21,146 nt of DNA from Chloroflexota bacterium (GTDB lineage Bacteria > Chloroflexota > Dormibacteria > Aeolococcales > Aeolococcaceae). Shown here piece by piece: positions 7,901 through 13,764 of the stretch (the first letter of the stretch is position 1; each line of letters opens with the position of its first letter). The position numbers were made by a program, and so were the translations under genes. The stretch covers positions 1-21,146 of the forward strand of contig VBHE01000069.1 in NCBI GenBank assembly GCA_005889515.1. Reading direction: 5' to 3'. The notes under the pieces are model-generated. The model saw only the letters and a list, made by a program, of their open reading frames with translations. It was not told the origin of the DNA and made no database searches.

Positions 7901-9111
7901 GGGGTGCCCTCGAGGGTGCCGGTGACGGTGTTGAAGGTGACCCCCGCGGGCAGGGTCGCGCCGTTGCCGAGCGCCAGGGACGGCGCCGGGGTGCCGGTCG
8001 CGGTCACCGGGAAGCTGCCCGCGGCGCCGACGGTGAACGTGGTGGCGTTCGCCGAGGTGATCGCCGCCGCCTCGTCGACGGTCAGGGTGAAGGCCTGGTG
8101 GTCGTCGGAGCCGATGCCGTTGGTGGCGGTGAGCGCGAGGTTGTAGATGCCGCCGGTGGTGGGGTCCGGCGTGCCGGAGAGCACACCGCCGGTCAGGGTG
8201 ACGCCGGACGGCAGGGCCCCGATGCTGCTGAAGGTCGGCGCCGGGAAGCCGTGCGCGCTGAGGGTGAGCGAGCCGGCGCTGCCCACCGTGAAGGTCGCGC
8301 TGTTCGCGCTGGTGAACGACGGCGCCTCGTCGACGGTGAGGGTGAACGTCTGGGTGGCGTCGCTGCCGATGCCGTTCGAGGCGGTGAGGGTGACGGTGTG
8401 GGTGCCGCCGGTGAGCGCCGCCGGGGTGCCGGAGATCGCTCCCGCGGTGAAGGTGACGCCGGACGGCAGGCCCGCGCCCGCGCCCAGCGTCGGAACGGGG
8501 AAGCCGGTGGCGGTCATCGTGAACGTCCCCGGGGTGCCGGCGACGAAGGTGGAGTGGTCGGCGGAGCTGATCTGCGGCGCCTCGTCCACGGTCAGGGTGA
8601 AGCCCTGGACCGCGTCGGGGCCGAAGCCGTTCGACGCGGTGAGGGTGAAGCCGTAGGTACCGCCGGTGTGCGCCGCCGGGGTGCCCTCGAGGGTGTCGGT
8701 GGAGGTGTTGAAGCTGACGCCCGAGGGCAGGGTGCCGCTCTCGACGATGGACGGTGCCGGGAAGCCGGTCGCCGTCACCCCGAAGGAGCCGGCGCTGCCC
8801 ACGGTGAAGGTCGTGGCCGCGGCGCTGGTGATCGACGGCGGCAGCCCCACGGTGAGGGTGAAGGTCTGCTGCGCGTCGCTGCCGATGAGGTTCGACGCGG
8901 TGAAGTGCAGCGGGTAGGTGCCGTTGCTCCCCGGGGCGGGTGTGCCCGAGATCAGCCCGGTTGCGGCGTCGAAGGTGACGCCCGCGGGCAGGGTGTCGCC
9001 CGGGTCCTCGGTCAGCACCGGGGTCGGGGTGCCGGTAGCGGTCACCGTGAACGTGGTGCCCGCGACCCCCTCGGCGAAGGAGACGTGGTCGGCGCTGGTG
9101 ATCGACGGCGG
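4936..9111 (-). CDS. C-terminal part of a giant secreted repeat protein (putative-Ig repeats, bacterial Ig domains, DUF4214), separated by a frameshift
   Basis: 1391 codons that continue the protein begun at 10898 in a different frame. In order it holds ten putative-Ig (He_PIG-like) repeats of about 85-90 residues (9111 to about 6478). Next is an Ig-like domain of the Big_3 type (TTTTLTSSTAHAVVHQPVTL), then two Big_1/invasin-like domains rich in TDxxG and TVTATEG motifs. The C-terminal 205 residues consist of DUF4214-type units (ALYEDVLGRPSDPGGKAYWL, TILNRPPDPSGLAHWTQQLL). The family pattern suggests an extracellular adhesin or matrix protein; no catalytic domain is seen. The fragment has no credible start of its own: the open frame runs on to 9750 but there encodes only Arg/His-rich shadow sequence of the upstream part. 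See the entry at 9042 for the 16-nt deletion. Confidence 0.85.
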   Translation of the reverse strand, partial: PPSITSADHVSFAEGVAGTTFTVTATGTPTPVLTEDPGDTLPAGVTFDAATGLISGTPAPGSNGTYPLHFTASNLIGSDAQQTFTLTVGLPPSITSAAATTFTVGSAGSFGVTATGFPAPSIVESGTLPSGVSFNTSTDTLEGTPAAHTGGTYGFTLTASNGFGPDAVQGFTLTVDEAPQISSADHSTFVAGTPGTFTMTATGFPVPTLGAGAGLPSGVTFTAGAISGTPAALTGGTHTVTLTASNGIGSDATQTFTLTVDEAPSFTSANSATFTVGSAGSLTLSAHGFPAPTFSSIGALPSGVTLTGGVLSGTPDPTTGGIYNLALTATNGIGSDDHQAFTLTVDEAAAITSANATTFTVGAAGSFPVTATGTPAPSLALGNGATLPAGVTFNTVTGTLEGTPSAHSGSTYTFDIVARNGTGIDFIQHFTLTVNEAPAITSDSSTSFVVGSPGIVNVTAGGFPTPLLTEDGGDALPGGITFDAATGALSGTPAPNSAGDYTLHFTASNGVNPDATQAFTLHVDQVPAITSPASTTFTVGTAGTQTVTATGFPAPTLGEDPSDALPSGVTFDAATGMLSGTPTAGSGGVYSLHLTASNGVLPDYPQTFTLTIDEGAAFTSPGSATFTTGALGTTTIAASGEPTPSITEDPTDALPTGVTFDPVTDVLSGTPAAHSGGTYTLHFAASNLIGGDVQTFTLTVDQPAQITSANGTTFLAGSGGSFQLTTTGFPTPTLIENPTDTLPDGVTFDATTGLLSGTPAALTGGTYDLSFTADNGVGTDPTQTFTLTVDEAPAISSVNATTFTTLSATDFSVTATGSPAPALSLSGDPLPAGVTFDPASGLLSGSAADGTAGDYALVLTAHNGIGSDAVQDFDLTVKNATTTTLTSSTAHAVVHQPVTLTATVAADTGNPTGTVLFMDGSTTVGAGTLAVSGGVDRATYTTGPGDLAAGPHSITAVYVGDPLDGTSTSSPAPLAVSTVTTVTVTPHSHTLRATGATHTPVVVVATDAGGQPVAGDSVTLSVAPGGRVSFSPGTVTTDATGSASTVMQSSTSAGAVTVTATEGFGSVAGTATEKLLGTRFTTAALSITHIPANGSSTTTASVLVVDGTGAPVVGEPVTFQTEGHAGDAALAQPSVTTDSSGVAGDTVTSSTTAGIQAITVSDDNSDSGDNFVSMLALTQLPPAGPSNASFIHNAYVTLLGHDADPAGFAYWLNLLDHGTSRSALADALASTPEYRNDVIGGTSTVPGFYGQYLGRPSDPGGVAFWLGLMAAGGSFEQVRLGFLDSPEYPAHHGNDPSATIEALYEDVLGRPSDPGGKAYWLANYNVATIATQFIHSPEGRSHLVTVLYGTILNRPPDPSGLAHWTQQLLNGAPDEYIIGALLGSDEYYLTH

Positions 9112-9356
9112 GTGAAGCTCTGGGTGGCGTCGATGCCGTAGCCGTTGCTCGCCGTGATGGTGATCGGATAGGTGGTGGAGCCGGCGATCTGCGGGAACGT
9201 CCCGGAGAGGACGCCGGCGCTGTTCAGGCTGACGGTTCCCGGCAGGGTCCCGGCCTCGCTGAAGGTGGGCGCGGGCGTGCCGGTGGCGGTCACCGTGAAG
9301 GTGTTGGCGAGCGTCGCCGTGAACGTGGCGTTGTCCGCGCTCGTGATCGTCGGGGC
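6478..9356 (-). repeat. Array of 11 tandem putative-Ig coding repeats
   Basis: Eleven diverged units of about 255-270 bp each encode about 85-90 residues. The pattern is xPxITSAxxxTFxxGxxG, then TxTGxPxPxL, LPxGVTFDxxTGxLSGTP, GGxYxLxxTASNGxGxDAxQ and FTLTVDE. This is the He_PIG 'putative Ig' consensus. The most conserved stretches are the FTLTVDE linker and the GVTFD...LSGTP hairpin. Because the repeats share one codon phase, long antisense open frames arise across the array and should not be taken for genes. Unit 1 lies in the 5' half of the broken gene, units 2-11 in the 3' half. Confidence 0.85.
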
Positions 9357-10898
9357 GATCCCGACGCCGATGGCGGCGGTCACCGACTGGTGGTCGACGG
9401 TGGCGGTGGCGCCGCCGTTCCCGGTGGTGACGCCCGCGGTGTACGTCATCGTCGCCGTCCCCGAGGACAGGGTGTTGTTCGTCGGTGCCACCCCGCCGAG
9501 GGTGCTCGAGTAGCCCACGGCGATGCCGTCGGGCACGTGGTGGCCGGAGCCCGAGGTGTCGGCGTTGTTGGAGTCGTGGGTCAGGCTCGCGGTGACGGTC
9601 GAGGTGTGACCAAGGCCGGCGAGCAGCTTGGTCGGCACCGCGGTGGCGGTGAGCTTCAGCCACGGGCCGGTGGTCAGGCTCCCGGTGCCACCGCCGCTGT
9701 TGGTCGCGGCGTCGCAGCCGGTGGTGCTCGGGCCGGTGTTGCAGCCCCACCAGTTGTCGGTCGCGGTGGTCACCGCCTGGACGCCGTCGTTGAGGACGCC
9801 TCCGGGGCCGTGGCTCGCGGAGTTGCCGACGATCCGGCTGAAGGACAGGGTCGTCGAGCCGGTCTCGAGGTTGATGGCGCCGCCGCCGGCGAGCGTGTTC
9901 GCCGGGCCGTTCGCCTGGTTGCCGGTGAAGGTCGAGCCCGTCACGGTGGCGCCGCCCTCGAGCCAGAGGCCGCCGCCGCCGACCGGGCCGGTGCTCGAGC
10001 CGGTCGCGGTGTTGCCGGTGAAGGTGTCACCGGTGAGGGCCACGGTCGAACCCGGCTCGGCCTGCGCGTGGACACCGCCGCCGCCGACGAAGGCACTCGC
10101 GTCCTTGTTGGTCAGGGTGTTGCCGCTCACCGTCGAGTTGGTGAGGCTGAAGCTGCCGATGTGCGGGCTCAGGGTCTCGAAGTCGACGCCGCCGCCGGGG
10201 CTGCTGCCCGAGGAGTTGTCGCTGATCGTGCAGCTGTCGATGCTCAGAGCGCCGCCGATGTACTGGATGCCGCCGCCGGGCGAGTTCGTCGACGACGACG
10301 ACGTGGTCGTGTTGTTTGTCACCACGCAGTTGCTGAGGGTGGTGGTGTCGGGCGGGCTCGGGTTGCCGCCGATGATGCCCGCGCCGCCGAAGCCGTCCTG
10401 GTCGTGACCACCGGTGATGGTGACGCCGGAGATGGCGACGGTGACGTTGCCGACGAGGTTGGGATCGAGGCTCAGCACCCGGTCGGTGCCGTCGCCGGCG
10501 ATCGTGGTCGCGCCGGGTCCGGCGCCGGAGATGGTGATGTTGCTGCCCGACACGGTGCCGACCGCGAGCTGGCCGAAGCCGACCCCGGTCGTCAGGGTGT
10601 AGGTGCCGGCGGGCACGTCGATGGTGACCGGTCCACTGGTGTTGTCCGCCGCCTCGATGGCCTCGCGGAGGCTGATGTTCGCGCCGGCTCCGGGGGTGTT
10701 GATCAGCGCGGAGACGCTGCCGGTGTCGCCGTCGACGACGTCGCTCGTGGTCGACACGTTGACGACCGTGGCGGCGGACGCCGGCATCGGCAGGAGCGAT
10801 CCCGACACCGCGGCGAGCACGACCGCCGCGCCGACACCGGCGGCGATGGTCCGGACCACGCGAGGACGCACCCTGCTCATCGGACGCCGCTTCGTCAT
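9042..10898 (-). CDS. N-terminal part of the giant secreted protein: signal peptide, beta-helix and first putative-Ig repeat, ending in a frameshift
   Basis: The reading frame encodes 618 residues, of which 1-596 are in the ancestral frame. Residues 1-43 are a long signal peptide (basic start MTKRRPMSRVRPRVV, hydrophobic AAGVGAAVVLAAV, then MPASAA). NISLREAIEAAD near 73-84 matches the SLREA motif of right-handed beta-helix surface proteins. Residues to about 385 show beta-helix turns (SNCVVTNN, STVSGNT, GDTFTGNTA, GSTFTGNQA) and end at DNWWGCNTG. An Ig-like segment and one He_PIG repeat follow. After TQSFT (codon at 9111) comes an off-frame tail of 22 residues. The sister repeat near 8835-8860 shows that 16 nt encoding LTVGL and one more base are missing here. 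ATG 10898 overlaps the stop of the upstream tail-collar gene by 4 nt. The restored protein would have 1992 residues. Confidence 0.88.
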   Translation of the reverse strand: MTKRRPMSRVRPRVVRTIAAGVGAAVVLAAVSGSLLPMPASAATVVNVSTTSDVVDGDTGSVSALINTPGAGANISLREAIEAADNTSGPVTIDVPAGTYTLTTGVGFGQLAVGTVSGSNITISGAGPGATTIAGDGTDRVLSLDPNLVGNVTVAISGVTITGGHDQDGFGGAGIIGGNPSPPDTTTLSNCVVTNNTTTSSSSTNSPGGGIQYIGGALSIDSCTISDNSSGSSPGGGVDFETLSPHIGSFSLTNSTVSGNTLTNKDASAFVGGGGVHAQAEPGSTVALTGDTFTGNTATGSSTGPVGGGGLWLEGGATVTGSTFTGNQANGPANTLAGGGAINLETGSTTLSFSRIVGNSASHGPGGVLNDGVQAVTTATDNWWGCNTGPSTTGCDAATNSGGGTGSLTTGPWLKLTATAVPTKLLAGLGHTSTVTASLTHDSNNADTSGSGHHVPDGIAVGYSSTLGGVAPTNNTLSSGTATMTYTAGVTTGNGGATATVDHQSVTAAIGVGIAPTITSADNATFTATLANTFTVTATGTPAPTFSEAGTLPGTVSLNSAGVLSGTFPQIAGSTTYPITITASNGYGIDATQSFTRRRSPAPTTSPSPRGSRAPRSR

Positions 10899-11425
10899 GA
10901 GCGCGCCGGGAAGACGCCCTGGAGGGCGATGATGAAGTTCAGGGTGAGATAGGGCGGCATGTTGTTGTGGGGCAGGTTCCCGCCCGCGGCGGTGAGCGCC
11001 GCGGCGCTCATCGGGGCGCCGCCGCCGCTCGCCGAGTACTGCGGCACCGGCTGCCGGCCGATCCGCGCCTCGGCGGGGAGATGCCCCGCCGGGTCGTTCT
11101 GGTCACCGCCCGCTGCCTTGGTGCTCACGGTATGGGTGTGAGCGGGGACCTCGGTCTGGAGCAGGATGACGTTCTGCTCGCCACCGTTCTCGCCGAGGTC
11201 GCGCAGGCTCAGGCCCGGACCCTGACCGGCCTGCATCGGCGCGGAGCCCTGCAGGTTTGGGAGAGCGAAGGTCGACTTCCCGTCACCGCCATAGGTGGTG
11301 CCGAGCAACGAGAAGAGCGCGGTGTTCTGGGAGATCGGCATCAGCTGGCCGTTGCAGAAGGCCCAGCCCTTCGGAGCGAAGTTGAAGGCGGTGATGCGGA
11401 TCTCCGCGACGAACGGGTTAGCCAA
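10895..11425 (-). CDS. Phage tail collar domain protein (microcystin-dependent-protein-like), paralogue 3
   Basis: A 176-residue protein with the N-terminal Tail_Collar pattern: FVAEIRITAFNFAPKGWAFC, NGQLMPISQNTALFSLLGTT, YGGDGKSTFALPNLQG. The central part has VPAHTHTVST and the C-terminus ends NNMPPYLTLNFIIALQGVFP, as in Mdp-type proteins. In phages this domain sits at tail-fibre tips; in bacteria such stand-alone proteins are common and mostly uncharacterised. The start is TTG 11425, which aligns with the starts of the two sister genes and has GAGGA about seven bases upstream. It is the third gene of the operon (29-bp gap to the previous gene). Its stop overlaps the start of the giant protein (ATGA), so the two are translationally coupled. 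No signal peptide is visible. Confidence 0.9.
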   Translation of the reverse strand: MANPFVAEIRITAFNFAPKGWAFCNGQLMPISQNTALFSLLGTTYGGDGKSTFALPNLQGSAPMQAGQGPGLSLRDLGENGGEQNVILLQTEVPAHTHTVSTKAAGGDQNDPAGHLPAEARIGRQPVPQYSASGGGAPMSAAALTAAGGNLPHNNMPPYLTLNFIIALQGVFPARS

Positions 11426-11454
11426 CGCGGTGTCCTCGTTGCGAGATCATGGGA

Positions 11455-11952
11455 TCAGTTCTGGGAGGGGAAGATGCCCTGCAGGGCGATGACGAAGTTC
11501 AGGACCAGGTAGGGCGACTGGTTCTCGTGCGGCTGGCTGCCGCCGACGCTGCCCACCGATCCCGCGAGCAGGACTCCGTCCGGCGTCGGGGCGAAGCCGG
11601 CGCGCCCGGCGGACGCGACGTAGTTGCCGCCGGGCGACGCCTGGTCGGCGGCGGCGCTGCCGGTGGTCACGAGGTGGGTGTGCGCGGGAAGCTCCGAGAG
11701 GTTGAGCGTGTGCGTCGCCTCCCCGCCCGCCTGGCCGATGGACAGGCCGTCACCCATGTGAACGGGCACGCGCCCCTGGAGGTTCGGGAGCGCGAAGGTC
11801 TGGCGCCCGTCACCGCCGTAGGTCGTCCCCAGCAGGGAGAAGAGCGCCTGGTTCTGGTTGATGGGCAGGAGCTGCCCGTTGCAGAACGCCCAGCCCTTGG
11901 GCGGGAAGTTCCACGAGATCACCTTGATCTCGCCGAGGAACGGCTCACTCAT
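11455..11952 (-). CDS. Phage tail collar domain protein (microcystin-dependent-protein-like), paralogue 2
   Basis: A 165-residue paralogue of its neighbours. The N-terminal half is nearly the family consensus: PFLGEIKVISWNFPPKGWAF, CNGQLLPINQNQALFSLLGT, TYGGDGRQTFALPNLQGRVP. It then has GGEATHTLNLSELPAHTHLV and the C-terminal ENQSPYLVLNFVIALQGIFP. The middle (residues about 100-140) is Gly/Ala-rich and differs from the sisters, so variation is concentrated there. ATG 11952 has GGAG eight bases upstream. It lies 31 bp after the first operon gene and 29 bp before the third. The PAHTH motif may bind metal, as histidine clusters do in some tail-fibre tips; that is inference. Confidence 0.92.
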   Translation of the reverse strand: MSEPFLGEIKVISWNFPPKGWAFCNGQLLPINQNQALFSLLGTTYGGDGRQTFALPNLQGRVPVHMGDGLSIGQAGGEATHTLNLSELPAHTHLVTTGSAAADQASPGGNYVASAGRAGFAPTPDGVLLAGSVGSVGGSQPHENQSPYLVLNFVIALQGIFPSQN

Positions 11953-11983
11953 TCGTCGATCTCCACGCGGCAGGTGCTGGTCA

Positions 11984-12484
11984 TCACGTCTGCGACGGGA
12001 AGATGCCGAACAGCGAGATGATGAAGTTCACCGACAGGAACGGCAGCATGTTGTCGTGCGGCTGGCTGCCCCCCACGGTCTGGATGGCGGCGGCGGCGAG
12101 GGTCGAGTCGGCCGGCTGATCGCTGTACGGCGTGGACGTCCCCGTGGCGAAGACGTTGCCCGCTGGGCTGGACGCGGTCGCGGCCGCGGAGCTCACCCCA
12201 CCCGGGTGGGTGTGCGCCGGGATCTGGCCGGCGGTCAGGGTGACCGTCTCGGCGCCCCCGGTCTGCCCCAGGGCGAACCCGGGCCCGACGTGCACCGGCA
12301 CCCGGCTCTGCAGGTTGGGGAGGGCGAAGGTGGTCTGGCCATCACCCCCGTAGGTGGTGCCGATCAGGTTGAAGAGCGCGTCGTTCTGGTCGATGGCCAT
12401 CAGCGCCCCGTTGCAGAACGCCCAGCCGACCGGCGCGAAGTTGCCGGCGAAGATCCTGATCTCGCCGATGAACGGAGAGGACAC
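11984..12484 (-). CDS. Phage tail collar domain protein (microcystin-dependent-protein-like), paralogue 1, first gene of the operon
   Basis: A 166-residue protein with the same layout as the two genes that follow: PFIGEIRIFAGNFAPVGWAF, CNGALMAIDQNDALFNLIGT, TYGGDGQTTFALPNLQSRVP, then GQIPAHTHPG and DNMLPFLSVNFIISLFGIFP. The frame is open to 12535, but the extra residues (MPNRDPRRGFTCWRSDP) have no match in the sisters. GTG 12484 has GGAGG nine bases upstream and aligns exactly with the sister starts, so I use it. The gene is divergent from the DUF6916 gene across a 62-bp control region. No signal peptide is present; export, if any, needs another route or self-assembly. Confidence 0.91.
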   Translation of the reverse strand: MSSPFIGEIRIFAGNFAPVGWAFCNGALMAIDQNDALFNLIGTTYGGDGQTTFALPNLQSRVPVHVGPGFALGQTGGAETVTLTAGQIPAHTHPGGVSSAAATASSPAGNVFATGTSTPYSDQPADSTLAAAAIQTVGGSQPHDNMLPFLSVNFIISLFGIFPSQT

Positions 12485-12507
12485 GGGGTCAGACCTCCAG
12501 CACGTGA

Positions 12508-12522
12508 ACCCGCGTCGCGGGT
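12508..12522. promoter_or_regulatory. 15-bp palindrome in the divergent control region
   Basis: ACCCGCG (12508-12514) and CGCGGGT (12516-12522) are exact reverse complements around one T. The site lies in the 62-bp gap between the tail-collar operon (start 12484, minus) and the DUF6916 gene (start 12547, plus), where both promoters must be. A shared operator is the simplest reading. No regulator gene is adjacent, so the binding protein is unknown. CACAAT at 12533-12538 is a possible -10 for a nearly leaderless DUF6916 transcript, since no ribosome binding site precedes ATG 12547. Confidence 0.4.
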
Positions 12523-12546
12523 CGCGATTTGGCACAATCGGTCGCC

Positions 12547-12852
12547 ATGTCCGACGACCTCACTCGGGACACCTTCGCGCCCCACATCGGGACCCGATTC
12601 GCGGTCACCTCCGCGTCGACCACCGCCGTCGAGCTGGAGCTCGTCGAGGTCACCGACATCGGCGACGGGAACCGCGGGCTCAACTTCCGACTGCTCTTCC
12701 GAGGACCGCGTGAGACCACGCTCGGCCAGAGCACGGTCGAGCTCGAGCATCCGGAGATCGGGGCCGTCGCGCTCTTCATCGTTCCGGTCGGCGCCGACCC
12801 CGCCGGGGTGCAGTACGAGGTGGTGTTCAACCGGCTGCCCCTACAACGGTGA
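12547..12852 (+). CDS. DUF6916 domain protein, non-exported copy
   Basis: A 101-residue protein that is essentially one DUF6916 domain. It reads THxGTRF-like at the start, then VELELVEVTDIGDG, FRLLFRGPRETTLGQSTVEL, EHPEIGAVALFIVPVGAD and YEVVFNRLP. The same pattern occurs in the Tat-exported protein at 13312-13764: LLFxGP, Q-x-T-x-x-L-x-H, LFxVPVG, YExVxNRL. No signal peptide, cysteine or catalytic motif is seen; function is unknown. ATG 12547 is chosen over the in-frame TTG at 12529 because it begins the conserved sequence; neither has a ribosome binding site. Its 3' end overlaps the convergent GNAT gene by 26 bp. It is transcribed divergently from the tail-collar operon. Confidence 0.8.
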   Translation: MSDDLTRDTFAPHIGTRFAVTSASTTAVELELVEVTDIGDGNRGLNFRLLFRGPRETTLGQSTVELEHPEIGAVALFIVPVGADPAGVQYEVVFNRLPLQR

Positions 12853-13315
12853 CCGGAGCCGGGGTCCAGGTCATCGCCTGGTAGACGTCGTCCCCACCCT
12901 CCACCTGAAACCCCAGCGAGCGGTAGAGCGCGGTGGCGGCATTGGTGCGCGCCACGTGGAGGCAGACCGGCACGCCGAACGCCGACGCCTCGACCTGCAG
13001 CTCCTGGATCGCAGCGCGTCCGATGCCGCGGCCACGGTGCTCGGGGAGGAGGGCGATGTCGAGGAGGAGGATCTCCTCACCGTCCCGAAAGACCCGCAGC
13101 CGTCCCGCGGGTGCGCCATCGATGAGGATCACGCTGTCCTCGGCGCCGGGGTACGCGGCCCGGTACTGGTGGGTCTGAGCGGCGAACTGCATCCGCAGCA
13201 GCGCCTCGATCTGCGCGGCGGGTAGGCCTGCCAGCGCCAGCTCGTGCTCGCGCGTGCTCGCGAAGACTCTGTAGAGGAACTCGGCGTCCGCGGCTACGGC
13301 GGGGCGCAGGGTCAT
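12827..13315 (-). CDS. GNAT family N-acetyltransferase
   Basis: A 162-residue acetyltransferase. The acetyl-CoA-binding motif A is LLLDIALLPEHRGRGIGRAA (residues 83-102), with RGRGIG as the pyrophosphate loop. The later NAATALYRSLGFQVEG is motif B. The N-terminal TREHELALAGLP is typical of a small subfamily whose substrate I cannot name. The start ATG 13315 overlaps the stop of the Tat-DUF6916 gene as ATGA, so both are co-translated; the long upstream open frame is a shadow. It is cytoplasmic. It might modify a product of this locus or a small molecule, but that is inferred only from linkage. Confidence 0.88.
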   Translation of the reverse strand: MTLRPAVAADAEFLYRVFASTREHELALAGLPAAQIEALLRMQFAAQTHQYRAAYPGAEDSVILIDGAPAGRLRVFRDGEEILLLDIALLPEHRGRGIGRAAIQELQVEASAFGVPVCLHVARTNAATALYRSLGFQVEGGDDVYQAMTWTPAPVTVVGAAG

Positions 13316-13764
13316 GGCCACAGCCGGTTGATCACCGCCTCGTAGCTCGTCGACGAGCCCACCGGCCCGACCGGGACGAGGAAGAGCGGGAAGCTGCCGA
13401 GGTTCGCGTGGTCGAGGGTGTACGTCCCCTGCGCGAAGCCCTGCTTCGAGGGGCCGGTGAAGAGCAGCGCGAAGCCCTCCTTGCCCGGCCCCGGGGCGGG
13501 CACGCCCGCCGGCAGGGCGAGGTCGGTGATGCTCTCGAGCTTCACCGTCGAGGTCTGCAGCGCCCCGATGCGGACCTCGAAGTCCGAGCCGACCGCCCCC
13601 GAGAAGGCCATCCTGGAGAGCTCGTCGACGCCCGTGACCGGAGTCGTGGCGCCGGCGTCGCGGCTCGAGGACGCCCCCGACCTCGGGGTGATCGCCATCG
13701 AGGCGGCGCCCGTGAGCAGGGTCGCTGCCGCACCCTTGAGGATGTCGCGGCGGCTCAGGTTCAT
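13312..13764 (-). CDS. Tat-exported DUF6916 domain protein
   Basis: A 150-residue protein. It begins MNLSRRDILKGAAATLLTGA, a clear twin-arginine signal (SRRDILK) with a hydrophobic stretch and a probable cleavage near residues 30-34. The mature part carries a DUF6916 domain: GSDFEVRIGAL, VKLESITDLALPAG, FALLFTGPSKQGFAQGTYTL, DHANLGSFPLFLVPVGPVGS, YEAVINRLWP. Tat export implies folding before export, so the domain acts outside the cytoplasm. ATG 13764 has AGGAG six bases upstream. The gene is followed by a GNAT gene with a 4-nt overlap. The upstream open frame to 13998 is Arg/Pro-rich non-coding sequence. It is a clear paralogue of the protein at 12547-12852. Confidence 0.85.
   Translation of the reverse strand: MNLSRRDILKGAAATLLTGAASMAITPRSGASSSRDAGATTPVTGVDELSRMAFSGAVGSDFEVRIGALQTSTVKLESITDLALPAGVPAPGPGKEGFALLFTGPSKQGFAQGTYTLDHANLGSFPLFLVPVGPVGSSTSYEAVINRLWP

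Noticed and set aside
9042..9125. Programmed ribosomal frameshift joining the two giant-protein halves
   Set aside because: No slippery heptamer or downstream pseudoknot is evident, and comparison with the sister repeat shows a 16-nt loss, which fits mutation or assembly error better.
6256..9141. Long open frame of 961 codons on the plus strand opposite the Ig repeats
   Set aside because: Its translation is Gly/Arg/Val-rich and low-complexity. It exists because the in-phase GC-rich repeats on the other strand lack stop trinucleotides. The minus strand encodes clear Ig domains.
6478..9356. CRISPR-like or non-coding satellite array
   Set aside because: The period is about 260 bp, the units are diverged, and they encode the known He_PIG pattern.
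9112..9750. 5' extension of the C-terminal giant-protein frame to an ATG at 9750
   Set aside because: The translation is Arg/His-rich shadow of the beta-helix/Ig sequence in the other minus-strand frame; the homologous text begins only at PPSITSAD (9111).
10895..12484. Prophage remnant
   Set aside because: Only the tail-collar family is represented, as three intact, evenly spaced paralogues. No integrase, attachment repeat, tRNA or other structural gene is seen.
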